A stretch of 64,000 bases of DNA from an uncultured Methanoregula sp. (GCF_963662735.1 NZ_OY759744.1:2708153-2772152); one strand, 5' to 3'. Shown: positions 15,534-24,374, counted from the stretch's first letter. The notes: generated by a model not told the origin, from the sequence alone. A program made the numbers and translations.

Positions 15534-18216
15534 AATCCTTGACCCGCGGGTCCAGGCCTGTATCAGGAAGCGCGGGTTTACATCCCTGTCCGATGCCCAG
15601 AAGCAGGCAATTCCCCTTCTTGCCCGGGGCAGCCATCTCGTGCTCGTTGCCCCCACGGGTACCGGGAAGACCGAGAGCGCGATGTTTCCGGTCTTCAACG
15701 GCCTCGTCTCACTCCCGGCCGGAGGCGGGTTCAAGGCCTTGTACATCACCCCCCTGCGGTCGCTCAACCGGGATATCCTTTCCCGCATGCAGTGGTGGTG
15801 CGGCGAACTCGGCCTGACGGTCGGCGTCCGTCACGGGGACACACCGCTTGCCGAACGCAGGAAACAGGCGTTATCACCCCCGGATCTCCTGATCACGACC
15901 CCGGAAACCGTCCAGGCGCTCTTCATGGGAAAGCGGCTCCGCACCCATCTCAAGAATATCCGCTACGTCATCATCGACGAGATCCACGAGCTTGCAGGGA
16001 GCAAGCGCGGGGCCCAGCTGGCGGTTGCCCTTGAACGGCTGCACGTTTATGCGGGCGGGTTCCAGCGCATCGGGCTTTCGGCAACGGTAGGCAACCCGGA
16101 AGACATTGCACGTTTCCTCTGCGGCAGCCGCCCGTGTTCCATTGTCCAGGTTCCCGTGGCAAAGCAACTCGACATTTCTGTCAAGTACGTTGGCGATAAT
16201 TTCGACCACCAGGCAAAGGTCCTGTCAAAGGCACTCAAACGCGAAGGCTCCACGCTTGTTTTCGTCAATACCCGGGTCACTGCAGAGGCGCTGGGCCATG
16301 CCCTCTTTGAACGAGGGGATGTCGAAGTCCACCACGGTTCGCTCTCGAAGGAGGTGCGGATCGATGCGGAAGAGCGGTTCAAACGCGGGGAGATCCGCAC
16401 CCTCATCTGCACCTCGTCCATGGAGCTCGGCATCGACATAGGACGGGTCGATCACGTGATCCAGTTCGGCTCCCCGCGGGAAGTTGCCCGCCTGGTGCAG
16501 CGGGTGGGCCGGGCCGGTCACCAGCTCAACACTATCTCGAAAGGCACCATCTTTGCCACGGGATTTGACGACCTGCTGGAATCCCTCGTGATAGCAAAGA
16601 AGGCCAAAGCAAACGAGATCGAGCGCGTTGTGCCCCAGCGCCATGCAGCTGATGTTCTGGCAAACCAGATCGCTGCCATTGCTGTTGAATACGGGGAGAT
16701 AGAACAGACGCGGATCCTCGAGATCGTTGAGCGGACTGACATCTTCCCCGATTGTGCCGTACTGCTCAATGCTGTCTGCCACCAGATGGAAGAACACCGG
16801 CTCATCCGGATCGACGGAAGCCGGACCATCACAACGGCTCGGGCACGGCGTTATCTTTCCGGGAACCTCTCGATGATCCACGATGAGCGGAAAGTCCCGA
16901 TCTTCGATATGGTCACGCGGAGGACGGTCGGAACGCTCGATGAGTCGTTCGTGGTCGGATGGGTGCACACCGGCGCGGTCTTCATCACCAAGGGGCAACT
17001 CTGGCGGGTGCTGGAGATCGCCGATGGGAGACTCACCGTAGAGCCGGCAAAGAAGGCGATTGGCGAGCTCCCGTCATGGGAAGGCGAGCAGATCCCGGTC
17101 CCGTACTCGGTGGCCCGGGAAGCCGGGGCCATGCGGAGGACCCGGGCGATTGATGACTATACTCATGAGAAGGAAGGGATCGCGTTTGCCGGCCACTTCC
17201 TGGTCGAGATGGACAAGAACCGCTCGCTCATCCCCACGGACGAGCTCGTCACGCTGGAGAATACCGGGGACGGGGTTGTCGTGAATGTCTGCGCCGGCCA
17301 CAAGGCCAACGAGGCGCTTGGCCGGGTCATCTCCATCCTCATTTCCGCCCGGTACGGGACGGTGGTAGGTCTCGAGCTGGACGCGTACCGCATGCTGCTC
17401 CGGCTCCCGTCCATGATACGGGCTGCGGATGTCCGGGATGTCCTCGTCTCGCTTGACCCTGCCACCATGCCCGGGATCCTCCGCCTTGCCCTGAAACGGA
17501 CGGCGCTCTTCAAGTGGAAACTGGTTCAGATTGCAAAGAAGTTCGGAGCGATCGACCCGGATGCGGATTACGAGAAGATCAGTATCCACCGGCTCCTTGA
17601 CTTTTTTGATAATACGATCGTGCAGCAGGAAGCTTACCGCGAACTCCTCTCGGACTACATGGATATCGATACTGCAGCAGCGCTTGTCACCCTGATACGG
17701 GACGGGAAGATCAAAGTTGCCCTTGGCCCGCATTCCCTGATCGGAGCCGGCGGTCTCCTCTCCTCCCGCGATCAGATCCCGCCACCAACTGCCGATGCGG
17801 CGGTCCTTGCCACACTGAAAAAGCGGTTGGAGCAGGATGATGTCCTGCTTGCCTGCATGAACTGCCGGGACTGGAAGAGCCGGACGGTGGTCTCCAGGGT
17901 TGCCGATCACCCCCAGTGCCCGAAATGCGGGGCACGGCTGATCGCTGCCCTGAAGCCGTACGAGGAAGAGCAGTACGCCCTCGTTGGCAAGGCAAAGAAG
18001 ACAACGGAAGAGAAGGCAGTCGAGCAGCGGCTGATGCGGAATGCCAACATTGTCCTGTCGAGCGGGAAGAAAGCGGTCATTGCCCTGTCAGCCCGGGGTG
18101 TCGGGCCGGAGAACGCATCCCGGATCCTTGCCACCCTGACGGATGGTGACGCGTTCTACCGTGAGATCCTCAAGGCTGAACGGAATTTCATCCAGACGCA
18201 CCGCTACTGGTCATGA
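15520..18216 (+). CDS. lhr: Lhr-family ATP-dependent helicase
   Basis: This is an 898-residue superfamily 2 helicase of the archaeal Lhr group. Walker A APTGTGKT is at 44-51 and DEIH at 153-156. A second RecA domain carries QRVGRAGH, followed by winged-helix and Lhr-specific domains. A zinc ribbon near the C-terminus uses C779, C782, C800 and C803. Archaeal Lhr enzymes unwind forked or RNA-DNA structures and are linked to repair and replication-coupled recombination. Co-transcription with the RPA-associated proteins supports a role on single-stranded DNA. The length and the zinc ribbon fit the aLhr2-like type. Confidence 0.93.
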   Translation: MKTIEILDPRVQACIRKRGFTSLSDAQKQAIPLLARGSHLVLVAPTGTGKTESAMFPVFNGLVSLPAGGGFKALYITPLRSLNRDILSRMQWWCGELGLTVGVRHGDTPLAERRKQALSPPDLLITTPETVQALFMGKRLRTHLKNIRYVIIDEIHELAGSKRGAQLAVALERLHVYAGGFQRIGLSATVGNPEDIARFLCGSRPCSIVQVPVAKQLDISVKYVGDNFDHQAKVLSKALKREGSTLVFVNTRVTAEALGHALFERGDVEVHHGSLSKEVRIDAEERFKRGEIRTLICTSSMELGIDIGRVDHVIQFGSPREVARLVQRVGRAGHQLNTISKGTIFATGFDDLLESLVIAKKAKANEIERVVPQRHAADVLANQIAAIAVEYGEIEQTRILEIVERTDIFPDCAVLLNAVCHQMEEHRLIRIDGSRTITTARARRYLSGNLSMIHDERKVPIFDMVTRRTVGTLDESFVVGWVHTGAVFITKGQLWRVLEIADGRLTVEPAKKAIGELPSWEGEQIPVPYSVAREAGAMRRTRAIDDYTHEKEGIAFAGHFLVEMDKNRSLIPTDELVTLENTGDGVVVNVCAGHKANEALGRVISILISARYGTVVGLELDAYRMLLRLPSMIRAADVRDVLVSLDPATMPGILRLALKRTALFKWKLVQIAKKFGAIDPDADYEKISIHRLLDFFDNTIVQQEAYRELLSDYMDIDTAAALVTLIRDGKIKVALGPHSLIGAGGLLSSRDQIPPPTADAAVLATLKKRLEQDDVLLACMNCRDWKSRTVVSRVADHPQCPKCGARLIAALKPYEEEQYALVGKAKKTTEEKAVEQRLMRNANIVLSSGKKAVIALSARGVGPENASRILATLTDGDAFYREILKAERNFIQTHRYWS

Positions 18217-18311
18217 ACAGCATACTCATCTCATCAGGGGCGTCCTGTCGTTGCCCGTGGCTGCCCGACTCTGCATCCGGAAGGGGCCGGAATTCCCCTG
18301 CCATACCGGAT

Positions 18312-18333
18312 GACTGAAAAAAAATTTTCAGTC
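18312..18333 (+). terminator. Hairpin after lhr
   Basis: GACTGAAAA and TTTTCAGTC form a perfect 9-bp inverted repeat around an AAAA loop, about 95 nt after the lhr stop and 40 nt before the next gene. It may end the lhr operon. Its position just upstream of the next promoter means an operator role is also possible. Confidence 0.45.
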
Positions 18334-18373
18334 AATGGATTATTCATAAACGGGGAAGGCAGATAATCAGATT

Positions 18374-18646
18374 ATGTCCGCACCCGGTTCTCCCGTTTTC
18401 GTCATGCTTTCCGGTATCCTCGCTGTACTCCTTGTCCTTGCGGTCCCCGCCGCTGCACTGAGCATAACGCCGGTCACTGATGCCCACACGACCCAAACCT
18501 TGTGCCAGCAGGGCGATCCGTTCAAACAGTACTCAGGCTCCAAAGATTGCCAAAAGGACTGTTACTATATGTGCGCCGTGTCCTGTAACGACGGATGGTG
18601 TATGAGTGTCTGCATGAACACTTGTGACGACTACTGCTCGCATTAA
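18374..18646 (+). CDS. Small secreted protein with two CX3CX3CX3C clusters
   Basis: This 90-residue protein has a signal peptide (about 8-29, ending PAAALS) and a mature part with nine cysteines. Eight of them sit in two exact arrays, C59-C63-C67-C71 and C76-C80-C84-C88, separated by the turn NDGW. This spacing puts each set on one face of a helix, so a helical hairpin stapled by disulfides or binding metal is the natural model. I do not recognise a family. A TATA-like TTCATAAAC about 27 nt before the ATG suggests a leaderless transcript, since no ribosome site is at a normal distance. Confidence 0.75.
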   Translation: MSAPGSPVFVMLSGILAVLLVLAVPAAALSITPVTDAHTTQTLCQQGDPFKQYSGSKDCQKDCYYMCAVSCNDGWCMSVCMNTCDDYCSH

Positions 18647-18879
18647 GAACTATTCCGATTTTTTGATTTACGGTAAACACCCCAAAACCCCTCCGGATCC
18701 CTGACAGAACAGGAAAATAACCTGTTCTTTCTCTTTATGGCAGCATGAGAGAGGCCGTTATCCCTTTTTTTCTGGTGCGCTGCCCCCCGCAGGAAAAATC
18801 CTCCGTAAAAGATGGCGCTTTACACGAAGATAGATGGTGCCAGCTCGCAGGACCAACCGGGATTTTTTTTGACGAATTT

Positions 18880-18889
18880 AAAAAAAAAA
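18880..18889 (-). terminator. T10 terminator after tbp
   Basis: Ten consecutive T's on the minus strand, 24 nt past the tbp stop codon and followed by a second run of eight T's. This is the classical archaeal poly-T termination signal. Confidence 0.7.
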
Positions 18890-18913
18890 GTGATGGGGGG
18901 AATTTTATTTTTC

Positions 18914-19468
18914 TTACATTATGCTCTCGAGCTTCTGCTCGAGGAAGTCAAGACCTTTCTTGATATCCTCGAGATTCTTGCCGCCGGTAAGGATGATCTT
19001 GCCGCTGGAGAAGAGGAGGGCAACGATCTTGGGGTCCTTGATCCGGTAAACGAGACCGGGGAATTGCTCAGGCTCGTACTCGATGTTTTCAAGGTTAAGG
19101 GTGATGACCACCTTGTTGAGGTTGATGTACTTCCCGATATCATACGAGCAGACGATATTGGTGATTGCAACCCGGGGCTCGTCATAGGTATCGACACCGG
19201 CCTCTTTGAGGGATTTCATGATGATACCTAGACCGTCGGCTAATGCCTTCTTGTCCCGGATACCGGTCAGCACGACTTTTCCGGAAGAGAAGATCAGGGA
19301 AGCAATTTTGGGGTTCTCGATACGGTAAACCGCACCCGGGAACCGTTTCGTATTGAGTTCGCAGCTCTTGATCTTGCCGGAGACCATTGCAAGGTCTATG
19401 GAATCGGCGATGACTCCTGATGCTACGATGTTCTCAATTTTTAATGAAGCGTACTTTTTCTCAGCCAT
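18914..19468 (-). CDS. tbp: TATA-box-binding protein
   Basis: This general transcription factor binds promoter TATA elements and recruits TFB and RNA polymerase. The 184 residues form the usual two direct repeats, each with FPG-V-YRI, the K-A-LIFSSGK block and an LTG turn (about 43-68 and 135-160). The length is typical for euryarchaea. It is a single-gene unit with an inverted repeat overlapping its probable promoter. Nothing in the protein is unusual. Confidence 0.97.
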   Translation of the reverse strand: MAEKKYASLKIENIVASGVIADSIDLAMVSGKIKSCELNTKRFPGAVYRIENPKIASLIFSSGKVVLTGIRDKKALADGLGIIMKSLKEAGVDTYDEPRVAITNIVCSYDIGKYINLNKVVITLNLENIEYEPEQFPGLVYRIKDPKIVALLFSSGKIILTGGKNLEDIKKGLDFLEQKLESIM

Positions 19469-19503
19469 CCACTATACTATGCAGTCCTCTCAATCATAAT
19501 ACT

Positions 19504-19526
19504 AATGGACAACCTTTATGTCCATT
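19504..19526 (-). promoter_or_regulatory. Inverted repeat over the probable tbp promoter
   Basis: AATGGACA and TGTCCATT form perfect 8-bp arms around a 7-nt spacer, 36-58 nt before the tbp start. Read on the minus strand, the centre is ACATAAAGG, a possible TATA element. A protein bound here would block TBP access. A second AT-rich candidate TATA (GTATTATG) lies at 19495-19502. Confidence 0.5.
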
Positions 19527-19669
19527 TGGAACCTTTCGTTTTCGACGGTAGGAAACCATAAAGGTATCGCTCCGGTCACGCATCAGGACCGCATTTCCAT
19601 CCAGTCTTTTTGGATTTCGGTAAAAAGACAGATTGAAGTGGACCGGCACAAAACATTGTTCCTGATTGC

Positions 19670-21337
19670 ATGAAGAAGAGCGGGAGCAGCACCGGAAGCT
19701 ACGAGAAGATGTGCGAGACGTTCACCATCGATGTCCCGGAATACTACAACTTCGGGTTCGATGTGATCGATGCATGGGCAAAGAAGGACCGCAACAAGCT
19801 TGCGATGATCTGGGTAAACCAGCAGGGCGATGAGAAGAAATACAGTTTCCTCGATCTCAAGAACCTGTCCAACCAGGCCGCGAACGTATTGCTGAAATAC
19901 GGGATCAACAAGGGCGATCGCGTCCTTGTCATGCTCCCCCGGATCCCCGAGTGGTGGATCTTTGCAATAGCGCTCATCAAGCTGGGCGCAGTATTTGCTC
20001 CCTGTCCCACGATGCTCACCTCCCGCGATCTCAAGTACCGGGTCAATAAGGGGAAGTTCCGGATGATCATTACGGATCTTGAGAATGCGGGGAAAGTGGA
20101 GGAGATCTGCAATGAGTGTCCTACCCTCTCCACCCGGTTCGTTGTCGATGGTGAGCGCCAGGGATGGGCGAGCTGGCCTTACGAGCTCCTCTACCCGGCA
20201 CCGGTCTCGCACCGTGCCGTGAGCATTCCTGACTCCCAGAAGACCAAGAGCACCGATCCGATGCTGATCTATTTCACGTCCGGGACAACGGGTGAGCCCA
20301 AGATGGTGCTGCTCAACCACAGCTACCCGCTCGGGCACATCATCACCGCCCGGCTCTGGCAGGATATCAAGCACAACGACCTCCACTTCACGGTCTCCGA
20401 TACCGGCTGGGCGAAGTGCGCCTGGGGGAAGATCTTCGGGCAGTGGATCGAAGGGGCATGCATCTTTGTCTGCAATTTCACCGGGAAATTCCAGGCAACA
20501 GAAGTGCTCCCTCTCTTGGACAAGTACCAGATAACCACGTTCTGCTGTCCCCCGACCATCTACCGGATGCTCATCCTCGCCGATCTGGACCGGTTCGATC
20601 TCTCGTCCCTGCGCCACTGTTGCAGTGCCGGCGAGCCGTTAAACCCCGAAGTCATCCGGGTCTGGAAGGAAGGAACCGGCCTGACCATCCACGAGGGTTA
20701 CGGGCAGAGCGAGACAGTCTGCTGCGTTGCGCAGTTTCCCTGTATCGAACCCCGCCCGGGTTCAATGGGAAAACCCTCGCCGGGCTGGACCATCGAGATC
20801 CATGATGACAACGGCAAGCCGGTTCCTGTGGGAGAAGAGGGGCGGCTTGCAATCAAGTGCGATCCCCGGCCCCCGGGACTTATCGTGGAATACCTGGAGA
20901 ATCCTGAAGAGAACAAAAAGTCGTTTGTCAACGGCTGGTATTATACCGGCGACAAAGTCTACTGCGACGATGACGGGTACTTCTGGTTTGTGGGCCGGGA
21001 CGATGACGTGATCAAGAGCTCGGGATACCGGATCGGCCCGTTCGAGGTCGAGAGCGCCCTGATCGAGCACCCTGCCGTGCAGGAAGCCGCAGTTGTGGGA
21101 TCCCCGGACCGTATCCGGGGCCTGATCGTCAAGGCATTCGTGGTGCTCAACAGCGGGGCCGAACCATCAGAGTCCCTGGTCAGGGAGCTCAAGACGTACG
21201 TGAAGAGGACGACAGCACCCTACAAGTACCCAAGGGAGATCGAGTTTGTCAGCGATCTGCCCAAGACAATATCCGGCAAGATCAAACGAAACGAGCTCCG
21301 GGCAAAAGAGCTGAAAAAATACCACGACCGGCAATAA
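19670..21337 (+). CDS. AMP-forming acyl-CoA synthetase (medium-chain type)
   Basis: This 555-residue adenylate-forming enzyme activates a carboxylic acid to acyl-AMP and then acyl-CoA. It has the P-loop TSGTTGEPK near residue 203, YGQSET for adenine contact, YTGDK near 425, and the catalytic lysine block PKTISGK near 532. It resembles archaeal medium-chain acyl-CoA synthetases such as the Methanosarcina enzyme that uses branched short-chain acids. The true acid is not known. The next gene is a close paralogue with an extra N-terminal domain, so the pair arose by duplication. An internal ATG at 19709 is an alternative start. Confidence 0.88.
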   Translation: MKKSGSSTGSYEKMCETFTIDVPEYYNFGFDVIDAWAKKDRNKLAMIWVNQQGDEKKYSFLDLKNLSNQAANVLLKYGINKGDRVLVMLPRIPEWWIFAIALIKLGAVFAPCPTMLTSRDLKYRVNKGKFRMIITDLENAGKVEEICNECPTLSTRFVVDGERQGWASWPYELLYPAPVSHRAVSIPDSQKTKSTDPMLIYFTSGTTGEPKMVLLNHSYPLGHIITARLWQDIKHNDLHFTVSDTGWAKCAWGKIFGQWIEGACIFVCNFTGKFQATEVLPLLDKYQITTFCCPPTIYRMLILADLDRFDLSSLRHCCSAGEPLNPEVIRVWKEGTGLTIHEGYGQSETVCCVAQFPCIEPRPGSMGKPSPGWTIEIHDDNGKPVPVGEEGRLAIKCDPRPPGLIVEYLENPEENKKSFVNGWYYTGDKVYCDDDGYFWFVGRDDDVIKSSGYRIGPFEVESALIEHPAVQEAAVVGSPDRIRGLIVKAFVVLNSGAEPSESLVRELKTYVKRTTAPYKYPREIEFVSDLPKTISGKIKRNELRAKELKKYHDRQ

Positions 21338-21430
21338 TCTTCTTTCTCTCTTCTTTTTGGTTCACATCTGCTCCCAGTACCCTTGCGCGAACAGATCGGG
21401 GAAATTGATTTTTACCTAGATACGATTGAT

Positions 21431-21493
21431 TTTGGTGCGCATAATAATCGAAACACCTAATAATCGCACCACCAAATGGATCTGTATGGTGCG
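21431..21493. promoter_or_regulatory. Repeat cluster before the RHH-acyl-CoA synthetase
   Basis: Just upstream of the start at 21486 are two tandem 16-bp units, each beginning TAATAATCG (21442-21450 and 21458-21466). TGGTGCG occurs three times: at 21433-21439, inverted as CGCACCA at 21465-21471, and again at 21487-21493 across the start codon. The arrangement suits a multimeric ribbon-helix-helix protein, and the next gene encodes exactly such a domain. GGATC at 21478-21482 is the probable ribosome site. Autoregulation is an inference. Confidence 0.6.
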
Positions 21494-23348
21494 ATATTCC
21501 ATCACAATGGACGACAACCTCACGCAGTCCATTGATAAATCCTGTGAAAAGAGGAAAGTATCCCGCTCGGACTGGATCGGCGAGGCCTGTGCCACGCAGC
21601 TGAACCAGTGTGCGGGAAGCCCGACCATCGGGTCAACAACCCTCCCTTCAGCCGGCCCGGTGATTGGTCCCGATCACCACAATATTCCCGATTACGAGGA
21701 GATGTACAAGGAGTTCAGGATCGATGTTCCCGAGTACTTCAACTTCGGTTTTGACATCATCGATGCCTGGGCAAACAAGGACCGGAACAAGCTTGCTATG
21801 ATCTGGGTGAACCAGGAAGGCGTTGAGAAGAAATTTACATTCTGGGACCTGATGCGCCTCTCCAACCAGATCGTCAACATGATGATCAAATACGGGGTCA
21901 ACAAGGGCGACCGCGTCCTGATCATGCTCCCCCGCGTTCCCGAATGGTGGACGTTTACGCTCGGTCTCATCAAGCGTGGTGCAGTGTACTGCCCTGCCCC
22001 CACCATGCTCACGCCCAAGGATCTCAAGTACCGGATCAATCTTGCCGATATCAAGATGGTTATAACCATGCAGGAGCATGCCGACAAGATCGACGAGATC
22101 GCAAAGGAATGCCCGTCGCTCACCTGCCGGATGCTCATAGATGGCAAGCGGCCCGGCTGGATCAGTTACCCGGTTGAACTCGATTACCCGGCACCGGTCT
22201 CGGCAAAACTGGTCAACCTGCCCGGCATGAAAAAGACCAAGAGCACCGATCCGCTCGTGATCTTCTTCACCTCCGGTACAACGGGGGAACCAAAGATGGT
22301 GGTGCACGAGCAGAGCTACCCGCTCGGGCACATCGTCACTGCCCGGTTCTGGCATGACCTGCGCATGAACGATCTTCATTTCACCCTCTCGGATACCGGA
22401 TGGGCAAAGAGCGCGTGGGGCAAGCTCTACGGCCAGTGGATCGAAGGATCCGCAATATTCGTGTACGATATCCGGAGCAAGTTCAATGCAACCGAGATCC
22501 TCCCGCTTATCGAGAAGTACGGGATCACCACGTTCTGCTGTCCACCCACGATCTACCGTATGCTCATCCTTGCCGACCTGGACAAGTTTGATTTCACCGA
22601 GCTGCGCCACTGCGTGAGCGCCGGCGAACCACTCAACCCAGAAGTGATCAAGGCATGGAAGGATGCGACCGGCCTCACCATCTACGAGGGGTATGGCCAG
22701 ACCGAGACGGTTCTCTGCGTGGGGACGTTCCCCGGCATGCAGCCGAAGTTCGGGTCCATGGGAAGGCCATCGCCCGGCTGGCATATCGAACTCCACGACG
22801 ATCACGGGAAGCCGGTCGGACTCCACGAAGAAGGCCGGATTGCCATCCACATGAAACCGCGGCCGGTCGGGATGTTCCGGGAGTACCTCAACAACGAGGA
22901 AGAGAACAGGAAATCATTTGTCGGCGACTGGTACTATACCGGGGACAAGGCCTACAAGGATGAGGACGGCTATCTCTGGTTCATCGGCCGTGACGATGAT
23001 GTGATCAAGGCATCCGGTTACCGGATCGGCCCGTTCGAGGTCGAGAGTGCCCTGGCCGAACACCCTGCGGTGCTGGAAGCTGCGGTCGTTGGTTCACCGG
23101 ACGATATCCGGGGCCTGATCGTCAAGGCATTCATTATCCTGAAGCCGGACATCAAGCCATCGGAGACTCTCGTGCGCGAGATCCAGAGCCATGTAAAGAA
23201 CGTGACAGCGCCCTACAAGTATCCACGGGCCATCGAGTTTGTCGAAACCCTGCCAAAGACGATCTCGGGCAAGATCCGGAGAAACGAGCTCCGCGAGCGC
23301 GAGATGAAAAAATACCAGAACGAGAGTAACAACAGTAAGAGGACGTGA
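21486..23348 (+). CDS. Acyl-CoA synthetase with N-terminal ribbon-helix-helix DNA-binding domain
   Basis: The 620-residue protein begins with a CopG/Arc-type ribbon-helix-helix domain (about residues 1-42: VRYSITMDDNL strand, then two helices with KVSRSDWIGEA between them). After a linker of some 25 residues comes a complete AMP-forming acyl-CoA synthetase: TSGTTGEPK near 262, YGQTET, YTGDK and PKTISGK. The enzyme part is very close to the gene upstream, which lacks the DNA-binding part. I chose ATG 21486, which has GGATC before it and starts exactly at the ribbon strand. By analogy with PutA this may be an enzyme that also represses its own gene. Substrate unknown. Confidence 0.87.
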   Translation: MVRYSITMDDNLTQSIDKSCEKRKVSRSDWIGEACATQLNQCAGSPTIGSTTLPSAGPVIGPDHHNIPDYEEMYKEFRIDVPEYFNFGFDIIDAWANKDRNKLAMIWVNQEGVEKKFTFWDLMRLSNQIVNMMIKYGVNKGDRVLIMLPRVPEWWTFTLGLIKRGAVYCPAPTMLTPKDLKYRINLADIKMVITMQEHADKIDEIAKECPSLTCRMLIDGKRPGWISYPVELDYPAPVSAKLVNLPGMKKTKSTDPLVIFFTSGTTGEPKMVVHEQSYPLGHIVTARFWHDLRMNDLHFTLSDTGWAKSAWGKLYGQWIEGSAIFVYDIRSKFNATEILPLIEKYGITTFCCPPTIYRMLILADLDKFDFTELRHCVSAGEPLNPEVIKAWKDATGLTIYEGYGQTETVLCVGTFPGMQPKFGSMGRPSPGWHIELHDDHGKPVGLHEEGRIAIHMKPRPVGMFREYLNNEEENRKSFVGDWYYTGDKAYKDEDGYLWFIGRDDDVIKASGYRIGPFEVESALAEHPAVLEAAVVGSPDDIRGLIVKAFIILKPDIKPSETLVREIQSHVKNVTAPYKYPRAIEFVETLPKTISGKIRRNELREREMKKYQNESNNSKRT

Positions 23349-23371
23349 TCCTCCCCCCATTTTACCCTACC

Positions 23372-23380
23372 TTTATTAAA
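23372..23380 (+). promoter_or_regulatory. TATA box of tRNA-Leu
   Basis: TTTATTAAA lies about 28 nt before the first base of the mature tRNA, the spacing expected of an archaeal TATA element. Confidence 0.55.
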
Positions 23381-23403
23381 CCGGGCGCATAATCTATACA
23401 GGC

Positions 23404-23488
23404 GCGAGGGTAGCCAAGCCAGGTCAACGGCGCCAGGTTCAGGGCCTGGTCTCGCAGGAGTTCTTGGGTTCGAATCCCATCCCTCGCA
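23404..23488 (+). tRNA. tRNA-Leu (anticodon CAG)
   Basis: The acceptor arms GCGAGGG (23404-23410) and CCCTCGC (23481-23487) pair fully, with discriminator A at 23488. The anticodon stem CCAGG/CCTGG encloses the loop TTCAGGG, giving anticodon CAG. A long variable arm marks a class II tRNA, and GGGTTCGAATCCC forms the T arm. No intron is present and CCA is not encoded. A T-rich stretch follows. Confidence 0.95.
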
Positions 23489-23597
23489 TTCTTTTCTGGC
23501 GGATTGTTTCATACGTGATAGTCCGTCAATGGCGATATCGCGATTTTCAAAAATGAAGCCCAAATCCTTATACTCCGGAGATTGAAAAACAGAACTG

Positions 23598-24374
23598 ATG
23601 TCCTTACCAAAGTATGCAATCCTGCTAACGGTTTTTCTGATTCTTTGTATATTTTGTTTGACGGGTGGATGCATATCATCAAAAAATACAGACACATCCA
23701 ATCCGGTCACAATCCCCACCACCACACCAACCCCCGGGGCATTGCCGGGTAGCCCAACCCCCGCACCAGTCATTTCCATAATAACCACAGCACCGGTTAT
23801 CGTAAATCATACGTCCACCCCGACCCCGGAAATACCTCCGACGATTGCCACGCCTGTTCCCCAGGTAACAAAAATAGCCGCGGCAAACGACCCCCTGGTG
23901 GATCTCAACTTCACCAAAGTGCCCTATGGCATATCCGATTGTGTCATGAAGCAGGTGTTTCCCGAAATAGCCAATGACCCGGATTACGGCACGACAAACG
24001 GTCATGCAAAATTGATCGGGATATCTGACACGAAATGGAATGCATTGTATAACGATTATCTGACCGGAAAAAGCCCGGGGCAATCGGCAACAATTTTTTC
24101 CTCCACCTGCGAAGGGGTTCCCCTTTCTGACAGCACCACCTGGGATTTTGCCGTAATCTCTGCGCGATTAACACCGAGAAATGCAAAACCCTCTCTTTAT
24201 TCCATTATCATCTCGCTCAACTCGAACCGTAAGGACATCGCACAGATTTCAACGAATGTGACACTGACGCTGGACCAGCCGGTCACCATTTCAACGTGGG
24301 TTCCCATCAAAAGAACGGAAATAAATGCTCTCGGGAAACCGACAATTAGTTTCAACCGGCTGACAAATGACTAG
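23598..24374 (+). CDS. Predicted lipoprotein with Thr/Pro linker
   Basis: The 258-residue protein has an N-terminal hydrophobic helix ending in the lipobox LTGGC (Cys25), so it is probably lipid-anchored outside the membrane. Residues 38-90 are a Thr/Pro-rich linker typical of Methanomicrobiales surface proteins. The C-terminal domain of about 165 residues has two cysteines (in SDCVM and SSTCEG) that may pair. I recognise no domain family. It lies between tRNA-Leu and alkA. Confidence 0.75.
   Translation: MSLPKYAILLTVFLILCIFCLTGGCISSKNTDTSNPVTIPTTTPTPGALPGSPTPAPVISIITTAPVIVNHTSTPTPEIPPTIATPVPQVTKIAAANDPLVDLNFTKVPYGISDCVMKQVFPEIANDPDYGTTNGHAKLIGISDTKWNALYNDYLTGKSPGQSATIFSSTCEGVPLSDSTTWDFAVISARLTPRNAKPSLYSIIISLNSNRKDIAQISTNVTLTLDQPVTISTWVPIKRTEINALGKPTISFNRLTND

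Noticed and set aside
18745..18963. 72-codon plus-strand frame before tbp
   Set aside because: It runs into tbp on the opposite strand, contains the poly-A/T terminator and has no motif.
19583..20617. 344-codon open frame on the minus strand
   Set aside because: It overlaps the first acyl-CoA synthetase gene on the other strand, and the latter has all active-site motifs.
21648..22850. 400-codon open frame on the minus strand
   Set aside because: It is antisense to the RHH-acyl-CoA synthetase gene and shows no family features.
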